Assembly: GCA_015179125.1 (NCBI GenBank)
Contig: WHVA01000228.1
Span: 62,001-126,000, forward strand
Length of the DNA: 64,000 nt
Direction: 5' to 3'
Origin: Gautieria morchelliformis
Lineage: Eukaryota > Basidiomycota > Agaricomycetes > Gomphales > Gomphaceae
In this document: positions 21,001 through 32,205 of the stretch, piece after piece
How positions within the stretch are numbered: the stretch's first letter is position 1
How the letters are laid out: the number at the start of each line of letters is the position of its first letter
Position numbers and translations under genes: made by a program
The notes under the pieces: model-generated
What the model saw: only the letters and a program-made list of their open reading frames with translations
What the model was told of the DNA's origin: nothing
The model's database searches: none

Positions 21001-21952
21001 ACGACTCCTTGGAAAAGACGTCCTCGAACTCTCGCAGGTACTCCGGAATTTCCGCCTCTACTCTATCATGCCTCTTGGAGGCTTCAGCAAGGCGTTGCGA
21101 AATATTTCCGGTGGCGCGGATGTGTTCCGCCTCCGGCGGAAGGTTTACGTACAGCAAGCGCTCCCCTTCCGCCAGGATGTCTTCCGGGTCGAGTCGGATG
21201 ACGTCGGGATCGGAATCAGAATCGGAATCGGAAGTGGAATCCGATTCAAATTCCGCTTCCGAGTCTTCTTCTGCAAGCAGTGGATGGGGGCCAGAACGAC
21301 ATGTCTGTATGAGCCGTTCAGTCTTCCGCTGCTCCTGGCGCTCCTTCCGCAGTTCCGACCTGCACATGTGACACTTGGCTGGACATCGACTCATCACTAC
21401 CTTCCGAGTCTGCCAATTGATCTCCGGGTTGTGCTCCTGAAGCCAGGTAAACCCGAGGATGATGTCCTGCTTCCCCAGGCTGGTGACTGCAAAGGAAGTG
21501 CGTTCCGAGTGTCCATCGTAGCGGAGAATTGTGTCTACTATCTCCGTGATGGACCCTGCCTCATTGGGGCTTCCATCCACATTGAACACCGGGATTGCAC
21601 GTTGCAACTTCCGCGTGGTCAGTCGGTTCCGTTCCACATAGTCCCGGTCCATAAACTGACCAGTGGCCCCGCAATCGACAAGGGCGGGTCCGGATTTGAC
21701 TTCCGCCGTATCTGTCGTCTGGATCTCCACCTTAATGACTAGTGACTTGGGGCCAGGGGTGGCAGCAACAACATAGCGCTTCGGAAGGCGTCTCTCCCAA
21801 GGGCGGATGCGGGATGGATGGGGTGTCAGATTTGGTTTTTGTGTGACTTTATCCGGTGGGTCTGTACGAAGTGAGGGGAGTGGGGGCTTTTCATTCTCTA
21901 CTTCAAGACAGGCAAACCGGTTATGTACAGGCAGCAGGGGCACACATCTCAC
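17781..21952 (-). pseudogene. F1 Pol (el2), one frameshift
   Basis: From 21952 the frame gives protease (VDCGATGQF), an acidic Ser/Asp linker, RT with YLDD, and the start of RNase H. Near 19983 one base is missing compared with el1 (a CCTTCTTCTC region shortened by one). The second frame, to 17781, then gives the RNase H remainder, integrase (HHCC; DDE residues in SVDFIVELPES, VVSDRGPQF and a later Glu), GPY region and chromodomain. The frame passes the polypurine tract and continues into the LTR. Without the single deletion the polyprotein would be open. Confidence 0.88.
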
Positions 21953-23124
21953 CCGCTGCGTGTCACAAAATCCGATGCATCTTCCGCTTCCGGTAGACCA
22001 TGTTCCGCATTTTCGGAAAGCACTTCCGCAGTGGGCACTCCGTTTATGTCTGCAAGCGCGAGGAACTCTGGAAGGATCTCGAGTTTCTCCTCTGTGGTCA
22101 TAAGCCGGATATCAAAGGCTTGGGGGCACTCGCGAGCGTAGTGGCCTGGTTGTCGGCAGCGGAAGCAGGTGATAGTTCCGTGGCCTTTTCCGCGCATGCG
22201 GTCAACATCCATCGGGGCAGGGCCACTCTTCGAGGGAGGAGGGCTATGGTTCCTAATAGGAGCAGGCGGAGCAAGCATCGGAAATAATTTCCGTGTGGGA
22301 ATGAATGCGCTTCCGGGTTTTGGCACAGGTGGAGTAGGACGAGCGGAACTGCGTGTCATGTTCCGACTCGTCTCCACGAAGGCCTCATTTGCCTCCCTGT
22401 TCCGAGAAACCTTCTGCGCAGCTTGGTACCACCCTTCCGGGTCATCAAAATCCGGAGCTCCATCCCCAAGCAGCGCAACTTGGTTCTGGAGCGTCGGATC
22501 AAGTCCTCGTCGGAATTTGATGACGATCGTCTTGTCGTCGTCATATTCCGCAAGGTCGATGAGCTCCTGGAAGCGATCGATGTAGTCATCGACCGGATCT
22601 TTGGCCTGGTACCAGCTCGTCCCCTCGAGCTTTGTAAGGGCTGTGAGCTGCTCGTTTTTCGGGCAGAACTGGTCGGAAAATGTTTTCTCGAACGCGTCCC
22701 AGTCCCGGAAGTAGTTCCCCTTGCCCTTTGCTTCATGTCGGATCACCTTGTTTGCAAAACGGGCTGCGCGGTCCGATTTGAAAAAGGACAACGTCCAGTG
22801 AATCCGAGCCTGGTCGTTCGGAAAGAGGTCTCCGACAATTGCGAAGTAGATGCTGCATGTGTTGAAGAATGCGCGTCCCTTCTCCCGATCTCCGTCAAAG
22901 TCCGCCGGAGTTGCGGGTTTGACCTTTGCTAACTTCGCGGACATCCTCTTTTCCGCTAGTTCCGCTTTTCCGAAATCCGGATCATCCAGCATTTCATTTC
23001 CACCACCTTGTGGAATATCTAACTTAGCCAAAATCGCTTGTAAGGCTGTTTCAATCGCGTCGGTCTTCATCCGGTTCCGCGTCAATTCCTCCTCCATATT
23101 CCGAAGACGATCGTCCGGATCCAT
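21949..23124 (-). CDS. F1 Gag (el2), 391 aa
   Basis: It starts at ATG 23124-23122 and matches el1 Gag almost throughout, with the same core and the same CCHC knuckle. Its stop overlaps the pol frame by four bases in the -1 register. No frame break was seen, so this copy could supply Gag if transcribed. Confidence 0.88.
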   Translation of the reverse strand: MDPDDRLRNMEEELTRNRMKTDAIETALQAILAKLDIPQGGGNEMLDDPDFGKAELAEKRMSAKLAKVKPATPADFDGDREKGRAFFNTCSIYFAIVGDLFPNDQARIHWTLSFFKSDRAARFANKVIRHEAKGKGNYFRDWDAFEKTFSDQFCPKNEQLTALTKLEGTSWYQAKDPVDDYIDRFQELIDLAEYDDDKTIVIKFRRGLDPTLQNQVALLGDGAPDFDDPEGWYQAAQKVSRNREANEAFVETSRNMTRSSARPTPPVPKPGSAFIPTRKLFPMLAPPAPIRNHSPPPSKSGPAPMDVDRMRGKGHGTITCFRCRQPGHYARECPQAFDIRLMTTEEKLEILPEFLALADINGVPTAEVLSENAEHGLPEAEDASDFVTRSG

Positions 23125-23311
23125 GTTGGAAGGAGAAATATGGGACGGGATTTCCGGGGTTGGGAGCTCGACGTAAGAAGAGGGGCTGTCGTACGCTGTA
23201 TGTGCGGAAGAGGTTGCGATCTCCGAGTCGCTGTCTCCGATTCCGAACGCACCTATGGCGAATGCAACGCGCAGTACGACCGCCGGTCCTCTAGGGGAGA
23301 GACTTTTCTGC

Positions 23312-23791
23312 TGTAAGGGCAACCCTGGCTAGTCGTGGAGATCACACTACCACACAACTGACAAGGGGAAATCCAAAGTATGTATAAATGAACAGAGCAT
23401 ACAAGAGAGGGGGTTCTCACCTGACAAGGGGAAATCCAAAGAGAAAAGTCTAAGGACCCCCAATGTCAGCGAGCCCGTATTATACTACGCTGCGCAGCCA
23501 GGGACAACGCTTGGCACCCGCCATCAACCCTGCATCCCCCTGACCCTTGATCGACCCTTGATGCCACCTATTATGCGAGTCGCTTGATTTCCGACACTGT
23601 TCCGGGGCGGAAGTCGGAAATTGGAGTGGAACTGGCAAGGCGAACGGAACTGGTGGAAGTTCTCCCAGAAGCGGAATTGTTCCCGAAAGCGGATGCGGAG
23701 ATGGAATCGGAACCGGAAGCGGAGTCGGAAATGGAGTCGGAACTGGGTGTGGTGTCGGAACTGGAAATGGAAAACAGGGTGTCCCCTGACA
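23312..23791 (-). repeat. 5' LTR of el2 (480 bp)
   Basis: It ends at 23312 on the primer-site side, two bases from AGAAAAGTCT read on the minus strand (23309-23300). It contains both 21-base repeat copies. Confidence 0.9.
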
Positions 23792-24391
23792 GCCTTTTCC
23801 TCATCGCCGTCCCGAGTTTTCCGCTTCTTAGTCGCGGGATTCTCCGGCCCCAGTTCACGGAGTTCTAACATCCGACTCAACTTCTCCTTTCGAGCCTTCT
23901 GGAATGCGTCCGCTCGAGTTTTCCGTTCCGCCACAAGGTTCACCGGGGTCGCAATCTCCTTTTGCTTCCCTTTTCCTTCCGGAGTCGGTGTACTTTCCGC
24001 CGAACCTTCCGAGTCTGACTCTGACTCGTCCTGAACATGATTCTGGAAGAACTCTAGTTAATTTCAAGATCATTTCTGCCGGACATTTCCGACTCACCTG
24101 ATCCCTTTCCGCTTTCTCCGCAGCCGCTTTCTCTGCAGCAGCCTTGTCCGCAGCAGCCTTCCGTGCCGCGTTCCGTTTCCGTTTCTCTTCACGGACGCGC
24201 TCCTCCTCCTCGCGGCGTTCGCGCTCTTTCCTCTCCTGCTCCTTCCGCTCCTTCTCCCGACGTTCTTTCTCTTTCCGCGCAGCTTCCTCAGCCTCGCGTT
24301 TCTCGGCCATTTCCTTTTGCGCGAGCATATCAGCGAAGTGCTGTTTCATCTCCGCGCTGGACATCTTAGAGAAATCTACTGGGGCACTCAT
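23792..24391 (-). pseudogene. 5' half of the F2 antisense zinc-cluster gene
   Basis: It starts at ATG 24391-24389. Exon one (24391-24098, 98 codons) is an extreme Glu/Lys/Arg/Ala coiled coil after an opening that contains SSAEMKQHFADML. An intron follows, 24097-24043 (GTGAGT...CCAG, 55 nt, with TTAACTAG as a likely branch site). Exon two encodes an acidic-to-basic linker ending KRKTRDGDEEKA, where the el2 LTR interrupts it. The last five bases, AAGGC, are repeated before the 3' half at 16252. In the F2 element this gene lay between the end of pol and the 3' LTR, on the opposite strand. The intron shows that the gene is transcribed and spliced in its own (antisense) direction, as an inference from splice-site quality. 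Confidence 0.7.
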
Positions 24392-24500
24392 GATGGAATA
24401 GAGAGAAGACGCGTCTGTCTTTCAGCCTATATTTCAAACTCCGACGCGTTTGTTCACAGGTCACGTGATTCCGACTTGTGGTCTCGCGGGGCTCGACCTT

Positions 24501-25132
24501 AGAAGGGAGATACTGTTACGACCGTTCATTTCCGACTTCCGACCCTCAGTTCCGCCATACATTCCGCCTCTCCAATAGTTCCGCCACACGTTCCGCCCCT
24601 CCGACATTTCCGCCATTCCGCCCCTTGTACATTTCCCTTGTTCTTTCGACTCTATTACTCGGACCCACCGGATCTACCTCGCCATTCATCAAAACCATAT
24701 ATCCGGTCACCCTTGTAGTTCGTTGTCAGATATGTTTTCCCGACCCCTTGTTCTTTGCCATTGTTCTACCTTACCCTGAACCCCCCTTGTAGTCCCATTG
24801 TTCCCAATTAGTTAGTTCCCACACATTGTACTCGACTTCCGCTTCCTCCGGAATTTGCTTAGTACAACACCATTACTTGTTGCTCTGCGCTTTGTATAAA
24901 ACCCCCCTCATGTATGTCTGTTATTCTGCAATCAGATAATCACCTTCGATACTTGATTTCCTTCGCTCCATCTCCTGTTCTTAGCACAGCGAGTCTAGCA
25001 AGATCTCAGTCTCTCTCTCAGCCTTCCGTCTTCCGCCTTCCGCCTCAGTTCCGACTCAAGTTCCGACCAAACCTCTGGTCCAGTACTTTCCGACTTCCGG
25101 CTCATTTCCGAAATACCTAGGACGATAGTTCA
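24501..25132 (+). mobile_element. LTR of gypsy family F2 with polypurine tract
   Basis: The tract agaagggagatac (24501-24513) precedes TGTTACGACC at 24514. The LTR is 619 bp, contains TATAAA near 24893, and ends GTTCA at 25132. It pairs with the copy at 61-624. It lies just upstream of the start of the minus-strand zinc-cluster gene, so that gene's promoter is in or next to the element's 3' LTR. Confidence 0.8.
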
Positions 25133-25190
25133 TTGGGGGCGCAACCTATAAGTTGAAGCCGCTGTCCTTTCCAGTTCCGACTTAGTGGAA
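25133..25190 (+). other. F2 leader with tRNA-type primer-binding site
   Basis: After one spacer base, TGGGGGCGCAACC (25134-25146) begins with TGG, as expected for pairing with a tRNA CCA end. The next ~45 bases match window positions 1-46 inverted. An LTR with a polypurine side and a leader side implies a tandem or recombined F2 arrangement here; the leader breaks off into unrelated sequence near 25190. Confidence 0.5.
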
Positions 25191-25523
25191 ATCTCGATAC
25201 GTAACAGGTCGGTCGAGCCAAACAAGTTGAGGAGTCTCAACTTGGGAGGTGACGTGACCCCTTTAACACGGGGAGCAAGGGCCTTCAACCACATCCAGAC
25301 GTCCATGTCATCTAGGTTGAAGGTTCCATCCACGTTGTCATGGATGGCAGACGTCATGGATGGCAGACGGGATTCCCTCGGGGTTGTGTATCCAACCCCT
25401 TAGGATGGTGGTGATGTCATGCAGGGTACCGCTCACTATCACAAGACAATCCCTTTTGGGATTGTGAGCACGTTGCTCACGCTCGATCCACTTGAATAGG
25501 CCGATCATCTCGCATGTGCACAC
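25191..25523 (-). pseudogene. C-terminal part of an unknown gene split by el3
   Basis: This continues the minus-strand frame that stops at the el3 right flank (32206). Joined over one CACAC copy it reads TLQRV, CTCEMIGLFKWIEREQ and on. A 16-bp tandem duplication at 25338-25353/25354-25369 shifts the frame; without it the frame would run through DVWMWLKALAPRVKG to the F2 leader. The product is not recognised. The breaks make it a pseudogene. Confidence 0.55.
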
Positions 25524-25973
25524 TGTCAGGGGACACCCTGTTTTCCATTTCCAGTTCCGACACCACACCCAGTTCCGACTCCATCTCCGCATCCGCTTTC
25601 GGGAACAATTCCGCTTCTGGGAGAACTTCCACCAGTTCCGCTCGCCTTGCCAGTTCCACTCCAATTTCCGACTTCCGCCCCGGAACAGTGTCGGAAATCA
25701 AGCGACTCGCATAATAGGTGGCATCAAGGGTCGATCAAGGGTCAGGGGGATGCAGGGTTGATGGCGGGTGCCAAGCGTTGTCCCTGGCTGCGCAGCGTAG
25801 TATAATACGGGCTCGCTGACATTGGGGGTCCTTAGACTTTTCTCTTTGGATTTCCCCTTGTCAGGTGAGAACCCCCTCTCTTGTATGCTCTGTTCATTTA
25901 TACATACTTTGGATTTCCCCTTGTCAGTTGTGTGGTAGTGTGATCTCCACAACTAGCCAGGGTTGCCCTTACA
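25524..25973 (+). repeat. 5' LTR of el3 (450 bp)
   Basis: It has standard F1 ends and both 21-base repeat copies. Its U3 repeat block is shorter than in el1. The primer site AGAAAAGTCT follows at 25976-25985. Confidence 0.9.
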
Positions 25974-26160
25974 GCAGAAAAGTCTCTCCCATAGAGGACC
26001 GGCGGTCGTACTGCGTGTCGCAGCCGCCATAGGTGCGTTCGGAATCGGAGACAGCGACTCGGAGATCGCAACCTCTTCCGCACACACAGCGTACGACAGC
26101 CCTTCTTCTTACGTCGAGCTCCCAACCCCGGAAATCCCGTCCCACATTTCTCCTTCCGAC

Positions 26161-27803
26161 ATGGATCCGGACGATCGTCTTCGGAATATGGAGGAGGAAT
26201 TGACGCGGAACCGGATGAAGACCGACGCGATTGAAACAGCCTTACAAGCGATTTTGGCTAAGTTAGATATTCCACAAAGTGGTGGAAATGAAATGTTGGA
26301 TGATCCGGATTTTGGAAAAGTGGAACTAGCGGAGGAGAGAAAGTCCGCGAAGTTAGCAAAGGTCAAACCCGCAACTCCGGCGGACTTTGACGGAGATCGG
26401 GAGAAGGGACGCGCATTCTTCAACACATGCAGCATCTACTTCGCAATTGTCGGAGACCTCTTTCCGAACGACCAGGCTCGGATTCACTGGGCATTGTCCT
26501 TTTTCAAGTCGGACCGCGCATCCCGTTTTGCAAACAAGGTGATCCGACATGAAGCAAAGGGCAAGGGGAACTACTTCCGAGACTGGGACGCCTTTGAGAA
26601 AACATTTTCCGACCAGTTCTGCCCAAAAAATGAGCAGCTCACAGCCCTTACGAAGCTCGAGGGGACCAGCTGGTACCAGGCCAAGGATCCGGTCGATGAC
26701 TATATCGATCGCTTCCAGGAGCTCATCGACCTTGCGGAGTATGTGTCAGGGGACACCCTGTTTTCCATTTCCAGTTCCGACACCATTTCCGACTCCGCTT
26801 CCGGTTCCGATTCCATCTCCGCATCCGCTCCCGGGAACGATTCCGCTTCTGGGAGAACTTCCACCAGTTCCATTCGCCTTGCCAGTTCCACTCCAATTTC
26901 CGACTTCCGCCCCGGAACAGTGTCGGAAATCAAGCGACTCGCATAATAGGTGGCATCAAGGGTCGATCAAGGGTCAGGGGGATGCAGGGTTGATGGCGGG
27001 TGCCAAGTGTTGTCCCTGGCTGCGCAGCGTAGTATAATACGGGCTCGCTGACATTGGGGGTCCTTAGACTTTTCTCTTTGGATTTCCCCTTGTCAGGTGA
27101 GAATCCCCTCTCTTGTATGCTCTGTTCATTTATACATACTTTGGATTTCCCCTTGTCAGTTGTGTGGTAGTGTGATCTCCACAACTAGCCAGGGTTGCCC
27201 TTACAGTATGATGATGACAAGACGATCGTCATCAAATTCCGACGAGGACTCGATCCGACACTCCAGAACCAAGTTGCGCTGCTTGGGGATGGAGCTCCGG
27301 ATTTTGATGACCCGGAAGGGTGGTACCAAGCTGCGCAGAAGGTTTCTCGGAACAGGGAGGCAAATGAGGCCTTTGTGGAGACGAGCCGGAACATGACACG
27401 CAGTTCCACTCGTCCTACTCCACCTGTGCCAAAATCCGGAAGCGCATTCATTCCCATGCGGAAAGTATTTCCGACGCTTTCTCCGCCCGCTCCTATTGGG
27501 AACCATAGCCCTCCTCCCTCGAAGAGTGGCCCTGCCCCGATGGATGTTGACCGCATGCGCGGAAAAGGCCGCGGAACTATCACCTGCTTCCGATGTCAAC
27601 AACCAGGCCACTATGCCCGCGAGTGCCCCCAAGCATTTGACATCCGGCTTATGACCACAGAGGAGAAACTCGAGCTCCTTCCAGAGTTCCTCGCACTTGC
27701 GGACATAAGCGGAGTGCCTACTGCGGAAGGAGTTTCCGAAAATGCGGAACATGACGCATCGGAAGCGGAAGATGCGTCGGATTTTGTGACGCGCAGCGGG
27801 TGA
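26161..27803 (+). pseudogene. F1 Gag (el3), split by a solo LTR
   Basis: It starts at ATG 26161. The frame is interrupted after 26743 and resumes at 27211; removing the LTR plus one GTATG gives 1176 bases, exactly the length of gag in el1 and el2. The second part carries the CCHC knuckle CFRCQQPGHYAREC. The frame then ends with the same four-base overlap with pol. The insertion alone disables Gag. Confidence 0.88.
26744..27205 (+). mobile_element. F1 solo LTR inserted in el3 gag
   Basis: This 462-bp LTR is flanked by GTATG on both sides (26739-26743 and 27206-27210). A whole F1 element inserted here and was later reduced to one LTR by LTR-LTR recombination. It proves that F1 makes a 5-bp duplication and confirms the LTR ends. 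Confidence 0.95.
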
Positions 27804-30800
27804 GATGTGTGCCCCTGCTGCCTGTACATAACCGGTTTGCCTGTCTTGAAGTAGAGAATGAAAAGCCCCGACTCCCCTCACTTCATACAGACCCACCGGA
27901 TAAAGTCACACAAAAGCCAAATCCGACACCCCGTCTATCCCGCATCCGCCCTTGGGAGAGACGCCTTCCGAAGTGCTATGTCGTTGCTGCCACCCCTGGC
28001 CCCAAGTCACTAGTCATTAAGGTAGAGATCCAGACGACAGATACGGCGGAAGTCAAATCCGGACCCGCCCTTGTCGATTGCGGGGCCACTGGTCAGTTTA
28101 TGGACCGGGACTATGTGGAACGGAACCGACTGACGACGCGGAAGTTGCAACGTGCAATCCCGGTGTTCAATGTGGATGGAAGCCCCAATGAGGCAGGGTC
28201 CATCACGGAGATAGTGGACACAATTCTCCGCTACGATGGACACTCGGAACGCACTTCCTTCGCTGTCACCAGCCTGGGGAAGCAAGACATCATCCTTGGG
28301 TTTACCTGGCTTCAAGAGCACAACCTGGAGATCAATTGGCAGACTCAGAAGGTACTGATGAGTCGATGTCCAGCCAAGTGTCACATGTGCCGGTCGGAAG
28401 TGCGGAAGGAGCACCAGGAGCAGCGGAAGACCGAACGGCTCATACAGACATGTCGTTCCGGCCCCCATCCACTGCTTGCAGAAGAAGACTCGGAAGCGGA
28501 ATTTGACCCGGATCCCCCTTCCAATTCCGATTCCGACGTCATCCGACTCGGCCTGGAAGACGCTCTGACGGAAGGGGAGCGCTTGCTGTACGTAAACCTT
28601 CCGCCGGAGGCGGAACACATCCGCGCCACCGGAAATATTTCGCAACGCCTTGCTGAAGCCTCTAAGAGGTATGATAGAGTGGAGGCGGAAATTCCGGAGT
28701 ACCTGCGGGAGTTTGAGGACGTCTTCTCCAAGGAGTCGTTTGATGCCCTGCCTCCGCGGAAACTGTGGGACCATGCCATCGAGTTGGAGCCTGGGTCGAA
28801 GCCCACCAACTGCAAGGTCTACCCGCTGTCACCCAAGGAGCAGGTAGAGCTCGATGCATTCCTTGCGGAAAATCTCCGTACAGGGAGGATCCGCCCCTCC
28901 AAGTCACCCATGGCATCTCCGGTGTTCTTCATCAAGAAGAAGGATGGCTCGCTCAGACTTGTGCAGGATTACCGGGCCTTGAATGCGATCACGATCAAGA
29001 ACCGGTACCCCATTCCGCTCATTTCCGAATTGATCACACAACTCCGCGGGGCGAAGTACTTCACCAAGCTGGATGTCCGCTGGGGCTTCAATAATGTCCG
29101 GATCCGGGAGGGAGATGAGTGGAAGGCCGCATTCCGCACCAACCGAGGACTCTTTGAGCCACAGGTCATGTTCTTTGGCCTCACCAACAGTCCTGCCACG
29201 TTCCAGACAATGATGAATGACATTTTCCGTGACATGATAGCAGAAGGGGTTGTCTGCGTCTACCTCGATGACATCCTCATCTTCACAAAAACAATGTCCG
29301 AACATCGGGAAGTCGTGCGGAGAGTGCTGGAACGACTCCGGGAGTACAACCTGTGTCTCAAGCCGGAAAAGTGCGAATTTGAGCGGACGCGGATAGAGTA
29401 TCTTGGGGTGATCGTGTCGGAAGGAAAGGTGGAAATGGACCCCGTCAAGGTTTCCGGTGTGTCGGATTGGCCGGTGCCGCGGAACAAGAAGGAAGTCCAG
29501 TCCTTCATTGGGTTTGTCAATTTCTACCGGCGGTTCATCAAGGACTTCTCCTGCCACGCCCGTGCCCTCTTCGACCTCACCAAGAAGGAGGTTGGATGGC
29601 GGTGGGGAGAGCCGGAACGGGCCTCCTTTGACAAACTCAAAGAGCTGATCACTTCCGCCCCGGTCCTGATCTTTCCCGACGACTCTCGCCCTTACCGAGT
29701 GGAGGCGGATTCTTCCGACGCAGCTACCGGAGCGGTCTTGTCGCAACAGTCATCGGAAGAAGGTGGGGGTGGCATCCGATTGCCTTCTTCTCTAAGAGTC
29801 TCAGTCCAGTCGAGCGGAACTACGAGATCCATGACAAGGAGATGCTGGCAATCATCCGAGTGCTGGAGGAGTGGCGACACTTCCTCGAGGGTGCTCTATG
29901 CCCTTTTGAGATCTGGACAGACCACAAGAACCTTGAGTATTTCCGCACGTCTAAGAAGTTGAACCGACGACAAGCACGGTGGTCCCTACACCTGTCCCGG
30001 TTTGACTTCATGCTCCACCACCGCCCCGGCCGCACCATGGGCAAGCCCGATGCCCTATCCCGCCGTGCGGATCATGGAAGCGGAAGCGGAGACAATGCGG
30101 ATATGACACTGCTCCGCCCAAGTCTCTTTGCAATCCGCGCCCTAGAAGGGTGACTGCAGTTGGAGCGGAAGCGGAAATGCTCCGGGACATCCGGAGACAG
30201 TATCGGAATGGAGAGAAGGAGGAGTCGGTGGTGAAGGCAGTGGAGGAACTTCGGAAAGGGCACTCACGGTCTGTACGGGCAGCGGAATGGTCGGAACGGG
30301 ATGGGCTGCTCCACTTCAGAGGCAAGGTCTACGTTCCAGATGGGGCGGACCTCCGCCGCCACATCGTGTCCCAGCACCATGACACACGGGTCGCTGGGCA
30401 TGCTGGCAGGTGGAAGACGCTGGAGTTAGTGGCTCGGAATTACTGGTGGCCTCAGATGTCCCGCTACATCGGACAGTACGTGAAGACATGTGACCTTTGT
30501 CTCCGAACCAAAGCGCAACGACATCCACCCGTCGGAGAACTTGTTCCGCTCCCGATTCCCGAATCCCGCTGGGACACCATCAGCGTCGACTTCATTGTTG
30601 AACTCCCAGAGTCTCATGGCTACGACGCGATCATGAACGTCGTGGATTCGGTAAGCAAGGTGTCCCACTTCATTCCGACGCACACGACGATCACAGCCCT
30701 CGGAGCGGCCCGCCTGTTCCTTGCACATGTCTGGAAGTTGCATGGGCTCCCGAAGCAAGTTGTTTCCGACCGAGGTCCGCAGTTTGTTGCGGAACTGACT

Positions 30801-31946
30801 CGGGAGCTCTACCGCCTGCTCGGCATAAAGCTAGCTACCACCACGGCGTACCATCCGCAGGGTGACGGACAGACGGAACGGGTCAATCAGGAGTTGGAGC
30901 AATATCTCCGCCTCTTTGTCAATGAGAGGCAGGACGACTGGGATGAATTACTTCCGCTGGCGGAATTCCAATACAACAACCATGTCCATTCCGCCACACA
31001 ACAGACTCCCTTCATGCTCGACTCCGGACGACACCCGCGGATGGGCTTCGAACCACGCCAGGCTGAGTCCCGACTCGAGACGGTCAATGAGTTCCGAGAC
31101 CGCATGGACTCCACCCTTTCGGAAGCCAAGTCGGCCCTTGCAAAGGCCAAGGATGACATGGCGAGGTACTACAACCAACGCCGGGTTCCTGCCCCAGAGT
31201 ACCAAGTTGGAGACAAGGTGTATCTAGATGCAAGTGACATCCGCACCACACGCCCTTCACAGAAGCTTGCCCACCGCTACCTTGGGCCCTTCACAGTGAC
31301 GCGGAGGGTTGGACGGAATGCATACCGCCTGCGACTTCCGATGTCCATGTCCCGCCTCCACCCCGTCTTCAACGTGGTGAAGTTACTCCCTATGCTTGAG
31401 GACCCAATTCCAGGTCGGAAGGCTCATCCGCCACCTCTGCCAGAGATTGTAGATGGGGAGGAGCACTATGTGGTGGAACGGATCCTGGACAGCCGGTTTG
31501 TGCAAGGACGACTCCAATTCCTCGTGAAATGGGAAGGGTATGGGTACGAAGAGAATTCGTGGGTCCCGGAGCAAGATGTTTCCGCCCCGGACAAGCTCGG
31601 GGAGTTCTATAGGACACATCCCGGTGCCCCTCGCCGGATCCGCTCGTTGGCATTTCAATCCCTCGTGTCCCGTGCTTCGAGGACGCAGCACGCTAGAGAG
31701 GGGGTGATGTCAGGGGACACCCTGTTTTCCATTTCCAGTTCCGACACCACACCCAGTTCCGACTCCATTTCCGACTCCGCTTCCGGTTCCGACACCACAC
31801 CCAGTTCCGACTCCATCTCCGCATCCGCTTTCGGGAACAATTCCGCTTCTGGGAGAACTTCCACCAGTTCCATTCGCCTTGCCAGTTCCACTCCAATTTC
31901 CGACTTCCGCCCCGGAACAGTGTCGGAAATCAAGCGACTCGCATAA
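27800..31946 (+). pseudogene. F1 Pol (el3), two single-base deletions
   Basis: The frame opens at 27800, -1 to gag. Protease and RT are intact, with VDCGATGQF and VYLDDILIF. One G is lost in a G-run near 29765, within the RNase H start. The frame is recovered at 29842 ([18 protein letters not shown]) and broken again near 30150, where one A is missing compared with el1 and el4. From 30150 the frame runs through integrase and the chromodomain, crosses the polypurine tract, and continues about 80 codons into the 3' LTR, ending at 31946. Otherwise this is the best preserved plus-strand copy. Confidence 0.88.
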
Positions 31947-32205
31947 TAGGTGGCATCAAGGGTCGATCAAGGGTCAGGGGGATGCAGGGTTGATGGCGGG
32001 TGCCAAGCGTTGTCCCTGGCTGCGCAGCGTAGTATAATACGGGCTCGCTGACATTGGGGGTCCTTAGACTTTTCTCTTTGGATTTCCCCTTGTCAGGTGA
32101 GAACCCCCTCTCTTGTATGCTCTGTTCATTTATACATACTTTGGATTTCCCCTTGTCAGTTGTGTGGTAGTGTGATCTCCACAACTAGCCAGGGTTGCCC
32201 TTACA
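31708..32205 (+). repeat. 3' LTR of el3 (498 bp)
   Basis: It differs from its 5' partner (450 bp) mainly by extra U3 repeat units, including a duplicated block with cgacaccacacccagttc. Copy-number change in U3 explains the 48-bp difference. Confidence 0.9.

Larger units (their letters stand above)
17632..23791 (-). mobile_element. Gypsy chromovirus F1, copy el2 (minus strand)
   Basis: This is a full-length copy in reverse orientation. Plus-strand flanks are GATGG on the left and GCCTT on the right, which do not match. Read along the element, the 5' flank is AAGGC, the pentamer that follows el1's 3' LTR. Gag is intact; pol has one frameshift. The two LTRs differ by a precise 63-bp unit. Confidence 0.9.
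25524..32205 (+). mobile_element. Gypsy chromovirus F1, copy el3, with intact target duplication
   Basis: The flanks are CACAC at 25519-25523 and CACAC at 32206-32210, a perfect 5-bp duplication, so this copy has not recombined at its ends. It contains a nested solo LTR in gag (26744-27205) and two single-base deletions in pol. It interrupts a minus-strand gene. Confidence 0.93.
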
